Assembly (NCBI GenBank): GCA_910577675.1
Contig: CAJTOR010000001.1
Location: 62,001-126,000 of the forward strand
Direction: 5' to 3'
DNA length: 64,000 nucleotides
From: an uncultured Lachnospiraceae bacterium
Lineage (GTDB): Bacteria > Bacillota > Clostridia > Lachnospirales > Lachnospiraceae
A program made the position numbers and the translations under genes. The first letter of the stretch is position 1. Every line of letters starts with the position of its first letter. Below the pieces are notes generated by a model. The model worked only from the letters and a program-made list of their open reading frames with translations. It did no database searches and was not told where the DNA came from. This document shows, one piece after another, positions 9,317-16,739 of this stretch.

Positions 9317-9358
9317 TGAATTTTCTCCATTCTATTCTTTATTTTTTCAGAATAAAAA

Positions 9359-9431
9359 GTACAAAATCCAATGTGGACGATAGTTTTTACCTCTGTACAA
9401 ATTTCGTCCAGACATCAGACTTTGTACAGAG
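9359..9431 (-). promoter_or_regulatory. interleaved inverted repeats in the efflux gene leader
   Basis: CTCTGTACAAA (9391-9401) and TTTGTACAGAG (9421-9431) form an 11-base perfect inverted repeat. TGGACGA (9374-9380) and TCGTCCA (9404-9410) form a second one that interleaves with the first, so the two stems cannot both form. A third copy of the GTACAAA segment at 9359-9365 is followed in the minus-strand RNA by five U residues. The repeats overlap the end of a short leader ORF, the layout of an attenuator. A protein operator is the alternative reading. Confidence 0.6.
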
Positions 9432-9467
9432 TCCTTTGTTTAAGTCAATCACCAAATGGCAGAGCAT
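9387..9467 (-). CDS. 26-residue leader peptide upstream of the MFS efflux gene
   Basis: The ORF starts at an ATG at 9467, 8 bases after GGAGG, a better ribosome site than most genes here have. It encodes MLCHLVIDLNKGL followed by CTKSDVWTKFVQR and stops at 9387. Its second half is built from the sequence that forms the interleaved inverted repeats. A sigma-A type promoter lies just upstream and the efflux ATG is 70 bases downstream. This matches the design of leader peptides at antibiotic-resistance genes, where a drug-stalled ribosome changes the RNA fold. Its role here is inferred from that design; I do not recognise the peptide. Confidence 0.6.
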   Translation of the reverse strand: MLCHLVIDLNKGLCTKSDVWTKFVQR

Positions 9468-9502
9468 ATTTCCCACCTCCCTCAGTTATCTTTTCACAGG
9501 AC

Positions 9503-9531
9503 AGTATAGCATGGAAATTCCTTAAAATCAA
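9503..9531 (-). promoter_or_regulatory. promoter of the leader peptide / efflux gene
   Basis: On the minus strand TTGATT (9526-9531) and TATACT (9503-9508) are separated by 17 bases. The start of the RNA would be near 9496, about 30 bases before the leader ATG and about 180 bases before the efflux gene. Confidence 0.65.
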
Positions 9532-9585
9532 TTTATCCTTGGAAATAATAAATCATCAGTATTGAACTGTGCATCAGATATACAC

Positions 9586-9708
9586 TTACTCCATCTCCCT
9601 GAACGTGCCAGCCATTCCTCCCACAAGACTCCACTGGCGCTGCATATGGGATTTCAGATTTTCTGTGCTTTGCCCGTATGCCTCCCGGACTGTTTCCGGG
9701 TCATAAAA
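9586..9708 (-). pseudogene. unrecognised C-terminal gene fragment
   Basis: A minus-strand frame reads FYDPETVREAYGQSTENL followed by KSHMQRQWSLVGGMAGTF and REME, and stops at 9586-9588. It has no start codon and is preceded directly by a stop codon. The amino-acid composition looks like real protein. It lies between the efflux gene leader and a metallo-hydrolase fragment. I cannot name the family; it is probably the tail of a gene whose front was deleted. Confidence 0.35.
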
Positions 9709-9712
9709 TTAT
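9703..9712 (+). repeat. 10-base direct repeat, left copy
   Basis: ATAAAATTAT at 9703-9712 recurs at 10022-10031. The two copies bracket the metallo-hydrolase fragment. Confidence 0.5.
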
Positions 9713-10030
9713 GCTTTCTGCCACAGTAGCATACTGTCATGAAATTCAGCCGACACTTTCCCGGTACCTTTCAGCCACGAAGGGTAAGAGCGCACCCGTG
9801 CTTCCCACCAGCACATACTGCTCAAAATTCATGGAAAGGCCATATCCTTTGAAAACTTCCTGCAAAATACGCTCAAAGCACATCGGCTCCCCACAGATGG
9901 ACAGAATCCGCTCTGCGATGCTCTGCACCTTATCCCTGTTATAACGGACAAGTTCCTTCACATCAGCAGAGGCATCCGCATGGGCAGGAACAAACATGGC
10001 CGCCTCCATCTGCTCCACCTTATAAAATTA
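9709..10030 (-). pseudogene. MBL-fold metallo-hydrolase, C-terminal remnant
   Basis: The frame beginning at about 10030 reads FYKVEQMEAAMFVPAHADAS and later QYVLVGSTGALLPFVAERYRE, which resembles the C-terminal region of clostridial MBL-fold hydrolases of about 290 residues. The metal-binding HxHxDH part is absent, because a stop codon lies just upstream. Near 9750 the frame hits TGA, whereas the adjacent frame continues as GKVSAEFHDSMLLWQKA to a stop at 9709, so there is also a frameshift. It is thus truncated at the front and frameshifted near the end. The family call rests on remembered similarity. Confidence 0.55.
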
Positions 10031-10031
10031 T
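10022..10031 (+). repeat. 10-base direct repeat, right copy
   Basis: ATAAAATTAT, identical to 9703-9712. It sits at the point where the metallo-hydrolase reading frame is broken off, as expected for a deletion or insertion joint. Confidence 0.5.
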
Positions 10032-10064
10032 ACCTCAATCTTTCGCGCCCTTTGGTTGTGGATT

Positions 10065-10178
10065 TGTTACGCGATAGAACGCCATTTTGCCGGGGTCAGG
10101 TATAAATCCTTATCCCCGGCAGAAACGCGCCCGCAAAGCCGCATATAGCAAGGCTCTTTTTGCCCCTACTGCGTAACA
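10065..10178. mobile_element. 114-bp element with terminal inverted repeats, MITE-like
   Basis: TGTTACGC at 10065-10072 is matched by GCGTAACA at 10171-10178. Inside, TGCCGGGG (10088-10095) pairs with CCCCGGCA (10114-10121), so the whole unit can fold on itself. It carries no gene of note. I see no clear target duplication. It could be a miniature transposable element, an integron-type recombination site (the core bases do not fit well) or a structured RNA. No second copy is in this window. Confidence 0.35.
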
Positions 10179-10185
10179 TGAGGGC

Positions 10186-10236
10186 ATAAAAAAGCGGCGT
10201 TCCTGTTCTCCCTGTATTGGGATGGAGAAACGCCGC
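10186..10236 (-). terminator. rho-independent terminator of the GH43 transcript
   Basis: On the minus strand GCGGCGTT (10229-10236) pairs with AACGCCGC (10194-10201), with further CTCC/GGGAG pairing inside the loop, and a run of six T residues follows. Confidence 0.8.
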
Positions 10237-10260
10237 GTCTGCATCGTATTCAGTTTTCAT

Positions 10261-10449
10261 TTATTCTTTCTCAATGCTGTGTGCTGGTGTTTGGGCATCT
10301 GCCATGCATTGCACCCATTCCGCATCAAAAGCACCGCTCCCCAAATCATCATAAAGCTTTTGTTTCAGGCGGCGGCACAGGGCAGCGTCATAACAAAGCA
10401 CCGGGATTTTCTGATAAAGGCGCGCATGTTTATGTAGCTTTCCGACCAT
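10261..10449 (-). CDS. small hypothetical protein or gene remnant
   Basis: A 62-residue frame encodes MVGKLHKHARLYQKIPVLC, continues with DDLGSGAFDAEWVQCMADAQ and ends just before the terminator. GGGGAG touches the ATG with no spacing, so the start is doubtful. Composition looks protein-like. It lies 18 bases downstream of the GH43 gene and may be the tail of a lost gene or a small cistron of the same transcript. No family recognised. Confidence 0.35.
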   Translation of the reverse strand: MVGKLHKHARLYQKIPVLCYDAALCRRLKQKLYDDLGSGAFDAEWVQCMADAQTPAHSIEKE

Positions 10450-10467
10450 CTCCCCGATATAAATATT

Positions 10468-12093
10468 TTATTTTTCACAAACTTCCACTTCGACCGCAAT
10501 TTTTGCAATCTCCTTTGATATATCCCGTTCCCCGGAAACATTAAGCATCGGAATTCCGTCCGCAGAAAAATGTACCCTGTGGTATGTACTACAGCGGCAG
10601 TTGTATTTCCCCCGCTCCTGCGCATGGTAGGCAACCATCCACCGCCCGTCCTCATCCTGAAAAAAGGAATTGTGCCCCGGTCCGTTGATTCCTTCTACAA
10701 ATGTAGAGCGAAGCATCGGGGACGGAAGCTTTTTAAAGGAATCCGGCTTTAAAAGATCTGCCCCATCCTCCGCGACCAGATAGCCCACCGCATAGGAATA
10801 GCCGCAGGCATCCCCGCCGGAATAGGCAAGATAAATCCTGCCGTTTGCATACAGGGCATACGGTCCCTCATTATTGATCGTGCCCTTTGTGTTTTCCCAG
10901 CCAAACAGCGGTCGAGAAAGCAGTACCGGCTCGGAAGTGAGCACCCATGGCTTCTCCTCGTGTGCTGCCGCAATATAGAGCATGGAACCCGTGTCCAAAG
11001 GCGTACCGATGCCCCGGCGGTATGACCACACAAGATAACCCCGGCCGCCGGAGCGCACCCACGTCATATCGAGCGTGATCCCATCCTGTGTAAGCGGGCT
11101 GCCGTCCTGTCTTACCACGCGCACAGGCTCCTCCCAGTCCGTGGCACGGATGATCTCTCCGCCTTCCCTCAGCTTCATAAAATGGCACTGTGGTCCCCAC
11201 GCCTTTCCGCTAACTGCAAATAAAATGTAGAGCGCGCCGCCGATTACATGGAATTCCGGTGCCCAGAAAGTTTGTACCAGACCCTTTTCCTTATCCTGAG
11301 CTAAAATGCAGTATTCTTTCACATCCGGCGCAAACAGTTCCTCCACGGTATCCGCCCTGCGGACAAATATCCCGATATCATTGACATTGTCATTTGTTGC
11401 AAGGAAATACCAAACGCCCTCCCAATGAAAAATTACTGGGTCAGCATAGCCTACCGCCTGCGGGAATTTTGGTGATACCGCCCGGATTTCCCCGTGCAGG
11501 ATACCGGTACTTCCAGAATTTAAAGCATGGATTTCCTGCTCGTCCCAGTAAATTCTCTTTTCATCCATGGAGCCATCCGAGTAGGTCACCCTGGCACTTA
11601 CCGCAGAGAGTTCCTCTACATTCCTTACCGAAATCTTTTTCGGATATTCGGCGCTCACACTGCAAAGCGGAATAAAACGCGCACGGATTTTTTCGCTTTG
11701 CTCGTCCGTAACAGGAAGCATCCTATTTCCAGACTCCAAATAAGCGGAATATTCCGCGCGGGAAACCTCCCTCTGTTCTGAAAAATCAACAAAATCCTCC
11801 GTGTTCCACAAAAGCAGGGTATCCGGTTTCTGCGGATTTCCCTGTGCATCGACATATTCTGCCAGAATCCCGTACTGCCCATCCTTCTCAAACAACACCG
11901 GATTTTTTACACCCCGCTCCAAAAGTGTATCGTCCTCCCTGATTTTGGCACAGGCATATAGGATACCACAGCCCTGATTCAGTTCCTCGACTTTCCCGTC
12001 CTCGCCACAGAGCGCAAAATGAACGCTGTTTGCAAATGAATTCGGATATTCTGCTCCTGCTGCCTGCTTTGTATACACTTTAATATACTTCAT
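10468..12093 (-). CDS. glycoside hydrolase family 43 (beta-xylosidase/arabinofuranosidase-like)
   Basis: I place the start at the ATG at 12093 (MKYIKVYTK), 7 bases after AAAGGGG; the in-frame ATG 33 bases upstream lacks a ribosome site. The first 220 residues include an Ig-like or lectin-like section (RVTYSDGSMDEKRIYWDEQE). From about residue 215 a five-bladed GH43-type sequence follows, with GYADPVIFHWEGVWYFLAT (the catalytic-base Asp), FWAPEFHVIGGALYILF and INNEGPYALYANGRIYLAYS. GH43 enzymes remove xylose or arabinose from plant xylans. No signal peptide is visible, so it is probably intracellular and acts on imported oligosaccharides. Confidence 0.85.
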   Translation of the reverse strand: MKYIKVYTKQAAGAEYPNSFANSVHFALCGEDGKVEELNQGCGILYACAKIREDDTLLERGVKNPVLFEKDGQYGILAEYVDAQGNPQKPDTLLLWNTEDFVDFSEQREVSRAEYSAYLESGNRMLPVTDEQSEKIRARFIPLCSVSAEYPKKISVRNVEELSAVSARVTYSDGSMDEKRIYWDEQEIHALNSGSTGILHGEIRAVSPKFPQAVGYADPVIFHWEGVWYFLATNDNVNDIGIFVRRADTVEELFAPDVKEYCILAQDKEKGLVQTFWAPEFHVIGGALYILFAVSGKAWGPQCHFMKLREGGEIIRATDWEEPVRVVRQDGSPLTQDGITLDMTWVRSGGRGYLVWSYRRGIGTPLDTGSMLYIAAAHEEKPWVLTSEPVLLSRPLFGWENTKGTINNEGPYALYANGRIYLAYSGGDACGYSYAVGYLVAEDGADLLKPDSFKKLPSPMLRSTFVEGINGPGHNSFFQDEDGRWMVAYHAQERGKYNCRCSTYHRVHFSADGIPMLNVSGERDISKEIAKIAVEVEVCEK

Positions 12094-12126
12094 ACGATTC
12101 CCCTTTCCAAATACCGGGGTAAACAC

Positions 12127-12534
12127 CCCGTTTTATCTTTAAACCATAAAAGGGAAGATTCCACCGCCACCCGGTATCTTCCTCCCCTTTCATTCTATCA
12201 CAAACCGCTTGATATTTTCTATCAATCGGTTAGCAATTCTTGCCATTCAGGCTTTTGTGCGGGTCATAGGAAATTCGGAATCCGTTCCGCGATCCCTATG
12301 CTGCTATCACAGCATGTCAGATGGGGATTATCCCCCCACCTGACACAAAGAAATCCCCCTTTCCCACCCTTTCCTCTTTACGGCTTAGAAACTTTCAAAC
12401 TTGGGGTCGTTAAACGGCTTGATGTCCTTTTCCGTCCCCTATGAAACGTTTTGTCAAGTGCTTTTTTTAGTTATTGACGCAAAACTTTTCAGCGCGGCGG
12501 GAAACGGGCAGAAAGAACGGGCGTAGAACGGGGA
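12127..12534. other. intergenic stretch with mobile-element debris
   Basis: No intact gene is present. A minus-strand frame around 12370-12430 reads TEKDIKPFNDPKFESF before a stop, like the end of an element-borne protein, but I cannot name it. TGTCAG-A-TGGGG at 12315-12326 is inverted at 12332-12345 and forms a strong hairpin. The stretch separates the GH43 gene from the immunity-like gene and looks like the residue of an integrated element. Confidence 0.35.
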
Positions 12535-12563
12535 TTGCTTTTCGTAATTGGCTATGGTATAAT
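12535..12563 (+). promoter_or_regulatory. promoter of the immunity-like gene
   Basis: TTGCTT (12535-12540) and TATAAT (12558-12563) lie 17 bases apart on the plus strand, about 50 bases upstream of the ATG at 12612. Confidence 0.7.
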
Positions 12564-12611
12564 TTCTACCAATACAGACAGACAAATCGGGATTTGAGGA
12601 GAATTGTGACT

Positions 12612-13055
12612 ATGATAGAGTTGAATACATTCAAAAAATTATTGGAAGAAAATGAAGAATGTTTGCCATTGCTAACGCTTGATGAATTTTTCAATGGAAA
12701 TACAGAGGAAGATTCTATTGCTCCGAACCAATGGGAATTTGGGCGACCGACGCTTTCTGAAATATGGGATATGCTACAAAAGATTGAGTTAATGCCTAAC
12801 ATAGCGTGGGTGCGTGTTGCTCTGCACGATGATACAGAAATCGTAGAAAACAATGGGGCAGAAGAATTAGCTCTTGCAGGAGATACAATCGTGGTTTGCA
12901 CAACCATTTTACCTACAGAATTAGAAAAATTAGTAAATTGCGAATGGCTATGCTCTGACGGAGTAATTACAATAGAGGCATCTGAATTAAATACTTATTC
13001 GTGTGTACCACCAATTCCAGAAAACTATAATTGTTTGGAAATCGTGTGGGACTAA
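12612..13055 (+). CDS. hypothetical acidic protein, immunity-protein-like
   Basis: The real start is the ATG at 12612 (MIELNTFKKLLEENEECLP), 10 bases after GAGGAG. The open frame extends upstream, but its first 46 codons lie across the promoter. The 147-residue product is strongly acidic, with no signal peptide or membrane segment, and has a beta-rich middle (NIAWVRVALHDDTEIVENNG). Size, charge and isolation resemble immunity proteins of polymorphic-toxin systems, but I recognise no named family. It is clearly AT-richer than the genes around it, faces the opposite way and sits between mobile-element scars, so it was probably acquired. No toxin gene is next to it. Confidence 0.7.
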   Translation: MIELNTFKKLLEENEECLPLLTLDEFFNGNTEEDSIAPNQWEFGRPTLSEIWDMLQKIELMPNIAWVRVALHDDTEIVENNGAEELALAGDTIVVCTTILPTELEKLVNCEWLCSDGVITIEASELNTYSCVPPIPENYNCLEIVWD

Positions 13056-13093
13056 TCAATAACTTTCAGTTTGTAGGGCAAAAAAACATGGGT

Positions 13094-13120
13094 GGCGGGG
13101 CAGTCTTTCATTATCCCGCC
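13094..13120. repeat. GC-rich inverted repeat after the immunity-like gene
   Basis: GGCGGG (13094-13099) is inverted as CCCGCC (13115-13120). It could act as a weak terminator for the plus-strand gene, although no T-run follows. Confidence 0.4.
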
Positions 13121-13130
13121 GCCCTGTCTG

Positions 13131-13238
13131 TTATCGCTCCATATCTTGTGTCCTGTAAGGCGCGTGTTCCCGCTGTTCCTGCCGCAAGATACTGTAAACG
13201 CTCTTTCGGATTTTCTCGGTGTCTTTTGATAGCTCCGA
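13131..13238 (-). pseudogene. C-terminal scrap of a mobile-element protein
   Basis: A minus-strand frame reads SELSKDTEKIRKSVYSILRQ followed by EQREHAPYRTQDMER and a stop at 13131-13133. It is preceded by a stop and has no start. The helical, charged pattern resembles the tail of relaxase or mobilisation proteins from Lachnospiraceae elements, from memory only. The stretch up to 13313 contains nothing else I can support. Confidence 0.35.
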
Positions 13239-13313
13239 TTAAATTTTTTGTGGGTGCAGGCTCCGAAAAGCTTTCATATTACAGTGTTCCTATTAAAACT
13301 CATTCATAAGATT

Positions 13314-13937
13314 TTATGCGTTCAATATTTCTTCAAGCCCCGCCGCATCAAATCCCGCAAGGGCAGGATGATTTGTCAGTGCCTTCACGATACGCCAGCC
13401 GTCCCTGCTGTGCACGGCATTTTCCGGAATTGGGAGAAAGCCGAAATCAAGATAGATTTTGCATGCCAGCCACGTATTTGTCTGGGTCGGGATTTTCGCG
13501 CGGGTATAGCCAAGTTTTCCCATCAGGGAAAGTATGTGGGAAATCAGGGGTTTTGAGAGCCCAAGCCCCTGATATTCCCTGCGCACTGCCACCCAGTGCA
13601 GCCATCCGGCACCAGAAGTATCCCTGCCGCTGACATCATAAAATGCGGTCGCGGTTGCCACTTTCTTCCCCGCCATATCCTCGATAAAAACCATCCGGGA
13701 AGAAAGCTCCTCTTCACGCCCCGCGTAAAAGCGCCCCCACGCGCTATGCCCTTCCTCCCTGCTGTCAAACTCTTTTGCCGACTGCTCGATGGCAATCCAG
13801 TCCTCCAAGTCACCGTCCTGATAATATACGAACCGGTAACCTTTTGGAAGCTCATATTCCGGGATATCACAAAGTGTATCCCTCTGTAACAAAAGTTCAT
13901 AATACCGTATTCTGGCATCATGGTTGTCAAACACCAT
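13314..13937 (-). CDS. GNAT family N-acetyltransferase
   Basis: The ATG at 13937 has GATGAGG 7 bases upstream and is preferred over the in-frame TTG at 13943. The 207-residue protein carries a GNAT core at about residues 85-180, with the acetyl-CoA loop as VAVRREYQGLGLSKPLI and a C-terminal YLDFGFLP. It follows the GH3 gene by 18 bases and is probably co-transcribed. The acceptor substrate is unknown. Confidence 0.85.
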   Translation of the reverse strand: MVFDNHDARIRYYELLLQRDTLCDIPEYELPKGYRFVYYQDGDLEDWIAIEQSAKEFDSREEGHSAWGRFYAGREEELSSRMVFIEDMAGKKVATATAFYDVSGRDTSGAGWLHWVAVRREYQGLGLSKPLISHILSLMGKLGYTRAKIPTQTNTWLACKIYLDFGFLPIPENAVHSRDGWRIVKALTNHPALAGFDAAGLEEILNA

Positions 13938-13955
13938 CGTCAAACCTCATCTTCT

Positions 13956-16535
13956 TTATCCTTCGATGTGCAGGGCAATTTTTAAGATATTCATCACACA
14001 AAACTGGAGATCCGCCAGCGTAATCTCCCCGCCCTTTTCCACCGCCGCAACAATATCCTTCACATTCTGCTCGCAGCCCGGCATAATCAGGTCATTGCCG
14101 ACCCGGATGCACTTAACGGCGCTGGAATGCGGATAGGCTTTTTTCTGTCCGCCCGAAGTATCCTGCGTGGTAAACCAATCCGTCATCACCACGCCTCCAA
14201 AACCCCACTCGTCGCGCGCCACATTCTGGATCAACTCATAATGGTTCGCGGCGTGCACGCCGTTTAACAGGTTATAGGAGGTCATAATCGAGTAAGGCTG
14301 CGATTCCTTCACCGCGATCTCAAAACCCTTTAAGTAAATCTCGCGCAGCGCCCGCTCGCTGATATGCGAATTGTTAAACTGGCGGTTATCCTCCAGATTG
14401 TTGCCCGCGTAGTGCTTGATCGTCGTGCCCTGACCCGCAAAGGACTGCACACCTTGCGTCATCGCCGCCGCGCATTTCCCGGAGAGCAGCGGGTCTTCGG
14501 AATAATACTCAAAGTTTCTCCCACAAAGTGGATTCCTGTGGATATTCATGCCCGGCGCAAGCCAGAAATGCACATGGAACTGCTTCATTTCCTCCCCGAC
14601 GGCGCGCCCCATCTGCCGGAATAATTCCATATCAAAGGACTGTGCCAGGGTATTTGCAATCGGGATCGCCGTACAGTACTGGTAATAATCCACCGCATCA
14701 GACGGCGTATCCTCCGGGAACGGTGCCTGATCCATGCCAAACACCTCGCCGCCGCGCAGGAGCTTTCCGTCCGGGGTCGCCTTAAAATGCGGGTAGAGCC
14801 GCAGCCCGGCAGGTCCGTCCGCAAGGATCATATTCGGGATACCGCGCTCCTTAATCAGCGTCGATACCGTATCCGCCGCCGCGCCCGGCACTGCCGCGGA
14901 AGCCGAGCCGATCATGCCGGAATGCGTGTGGATGTCGCCGAAACGGCCGACACAAAGTTCTGCCATCTCCTGCACGCTAAGCTGCGCGACAAGCTCACAA
15001 AGCTCTGCCTTTCCTTCTCTCACATCGAAAAGCGTGAGCTTCTCTGTGGCGCGGGTATCCGTATAAACCGGGCGCTCCTGGTCATAGACGGCAGTCTTTC
15101 CTGCAATCTGCGAAGCATCCAGCTCAATTATCTGCGTTTCCTGCACCCCGACCTGAACACAGTCCTGCTGCACCGGGAGATGATACATAGAATCCCATCC
15201 GCCCGCAGCGGCAGAAAGTTCCTCCATCGGCGTATTCAGCGCAAAAAGATTTTTTAACTTCGCGGTCACCACCGTCTCACCAAGCTTTAGGACAGCGGCG
15301 GTACTGGTGTTGCGCGAACTGCTGCCGACATTGATCTTATACTGACCCGCTTCAAGCTTCCACGCCGCATCCGCCACATCGTAGGATGCCATGTCCGCAA
15401 GCGGGAAGGTGACCGTAACCGTTTCTTCCTCGCCGCAGGAGAGCAGCTTTGTTTTCGCAAAACCAACAAGCTCCTGGAACGGCTTCTCAATCATCCCGCC
15501 AAGCATCGTCACATATACCTGCACAACTTCCCTGCCCGCATATTTGCTCCCGGTATTTTTCACTGTCACGCACACCTTCACCTTGCCATCCTCTACCACA
15601 ACCGACTGTGCCTGCATTGAAAATACCGTATAGCCAAGCCCGTAGCCAAAACAGTATGCCGGTTCCACGCCAAAACTGTCAAAATAACGGTAGCCGACAT
15701 AAATCCCCTCTTTATAGTATTCGTCATCCAAATTCCCGCCAATATGCCCGAATTCCCCGGAGGACGGATAATCGGAATACTTCTTCGCCCAGGTATCCGT
15801 CAGTTTCCCCGAAGGGATGCTTTTGCCCGTCAGGACATCCGCCACAACAAAACCGCCGATATTCCCGGTCTGGCCGACTAAAAGCACCGCATTTACACCG
15901 GGAATCCCGTCGATCACAGACATGTCCATCACACCGCCGACATTTAACAGGACAATACATTTTTTGTAATGTTCTGCCAAAAAACGGATTGCGCGCTCCT
16001 CGCCGTCCGTAAGTTCATAATCCCCCTTGCGGTTTTTGCGGTCCTTCCCCTCGCCAGAATTGCGCGTGATCACAAACACCGCAGTATCCGTGTCCGCCTC
16101 CGCCACATCCGCTTCCGTGATTTCCGGCATATCCGGCGGGAAGAACGGGAATTCAAACATCAGCCCAATCATATGGGAATGGTTTCCATTCGCCTTTTTC
16201 GAGATATCATCCAGATATTCTTTCTTTGCCTTCTCAAAACGCGCGTCATAAGCGTCAAGCCACACCTTTGAAGTAATGGTAAATCCCGCGTCAAGCATCC
16301 CCTGCTCGACCGTGATGACCTCCCTCGTGTTCACGTCGCCAGAACCGGTGCCGCCCTTTACCGTATGGCGCACCCCATCGCCGTACATCGCAATCTTCCC
16401 CGGCTCACTAAGAGGGAGCGCACCGTCATTTTTTAACAGCACCATGCACTCGCCCGCAAGCCGGCGCACAATCTCCTGGTTCTTCTTTTCCAATTCCGTG
16501 ACCTCCGGTGAGGTCAAAGCATAAAAACTACTCAT
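13956..16535 (-). CDS. beta-glucosidase, glycoside hydrolase family 3, permuted domain order
   Basis: The 859-residue enzyme has the GH3 alpha/beta sandwich first (GECMVLLKNDGALPL, LTDGEERAIRFLAEHYKKCI), then a fibronectin-III-like segment (about 335-410), then the TIM barrel last (about 540-850). The barrel carries LADGPAGLRLY, KHYAGNN and VVMTDWF, where the Asp of MTDW is the family nucleophile. This reversed order is known from rumen-type enzymes such as those of Ruminococcus albus and Butyrivibrio. No signal peptide is seen, so it probably hydrolyses imported beta-glucosides in the cytoplasm. The ribosome site before the ATG at 16535 is weak. Confidence 0.9.
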   Translation of the reverse strand: MSSFYALTSPEVTELEKKNQEIVRRLAGECMVLLKNDGALPLSEPGKIAMYGDGVRHTVKGGTGSGDVNTREVITVEQGMLDAGFTITSKVWLDAYDARFEKAKKEYLDDISKKANGNHSHMIGLMFEFPFFPPDMPEITEADVAEADTDTAVFVITRNSGEGKDRKNRKGDYELTDGEERAIRFLAEHYKKCIVLLNVGGVMDMSVIDGIPGVNAVLLVGQTGNIGGFVVADVLTGKSIPSGKLTDTWAKKYSDYPSSGEFGHIGGNLDDEYYKEGIYVGYRYFDSFGVEPAYCFGYGLGYTVFSMQAQSVVVEDGKVKVCVTVKNTGSKYAGREVVQVYVTMLGGMIEKPFQELVGFAKTKLLSCGEEETVTVTFPLADMASYDVADAAWKLEAGQYKINVGSSSRNTSTAAVLKLGETVVTAKLKNLFALNTPMEELSAAAGGWDSMYHLPVQQDCVQVGVQETQIIELDASQIAGKTAVYDQERPVYTDTRATEKLTLFDVREGKAELCELVAQLSVQEMAELCVGRFGDIHTHSGMIGSASAAVPGAAADTVSTLIKERGIPNMILADGPAGLRLYPHFKATPDGKLLRGGEVFGMDQAPFPEDTPSDAVDYYQYCTAIPIANTLAQSFDMELFRQMGRAVGEEMKQFHVHFWLAPGMNIHRNPLCGRNFEYYSEDPLLSGKCAAAMTQGVQSFAGQGTTIKHYAGNNLEDNRQFNNSHISERALREIYLKGFEIAVKESQPYSIMTSYNLLNGVHAANHYELIQNVARDEWGFGGVVMTDWFTTQDTSGGQKKAYPHSSAVKCIRVGNDLIMPGCEQNVKDIVAAVEKGGEITLADLQFCVMNILKIALHIEG

Positions 16536-16676
16536 CGCAAAATAATCCGCCTTTCTTTATGTAATTTCGTAACAGCCCTTTGTGTCCCCGTTAATCCCAT
16601 ACATGTTTCTCTCTGCCGGAGAAAAAGACTGTAACCCGCTGGAACCTCTTTTCTTTCATAAGTTTAACATATCATC

Positions 16677-16689
16677 TTTCCCATGGAAA
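16677..16689. promoter_or_regulatory. small palindrome upstream of the GH3 gene
   Basis: TTTCC-CAT-GGAAA lies within a weak promoter-like sequence (ATGACA and TATGTT about 18 bases apart on the minus strand). It could be an operator for sugar-responsive control. The promoter boxes are poor. Confidence 0.25.
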
Positions 16690-16739
16690 TGTCATAACTT
16701 ATCCGGGGATGTATTTTCACAGTTTTTTGGACGGATGAC

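Noticed and set aside
10065..10178. Integron attC site
   Set aside because: The terminal heptamers do not follow the GTTRRRY/RYYYAAC core, and no integrase is nearby; kept as MITE-like instead.
12315..12345. Origin of transfer of a conjugative element
   Set aside because: The hairpin is suggestive, but no relaxase gene or known nic sequence is recognisable; described only as element debris.
12474..12611. Longer N-terminus for the immunity-like gene
   Set aside because: The extra codons run across the -35 and -10 boxes and have no ribosome site; the ATG at 12612 has one.
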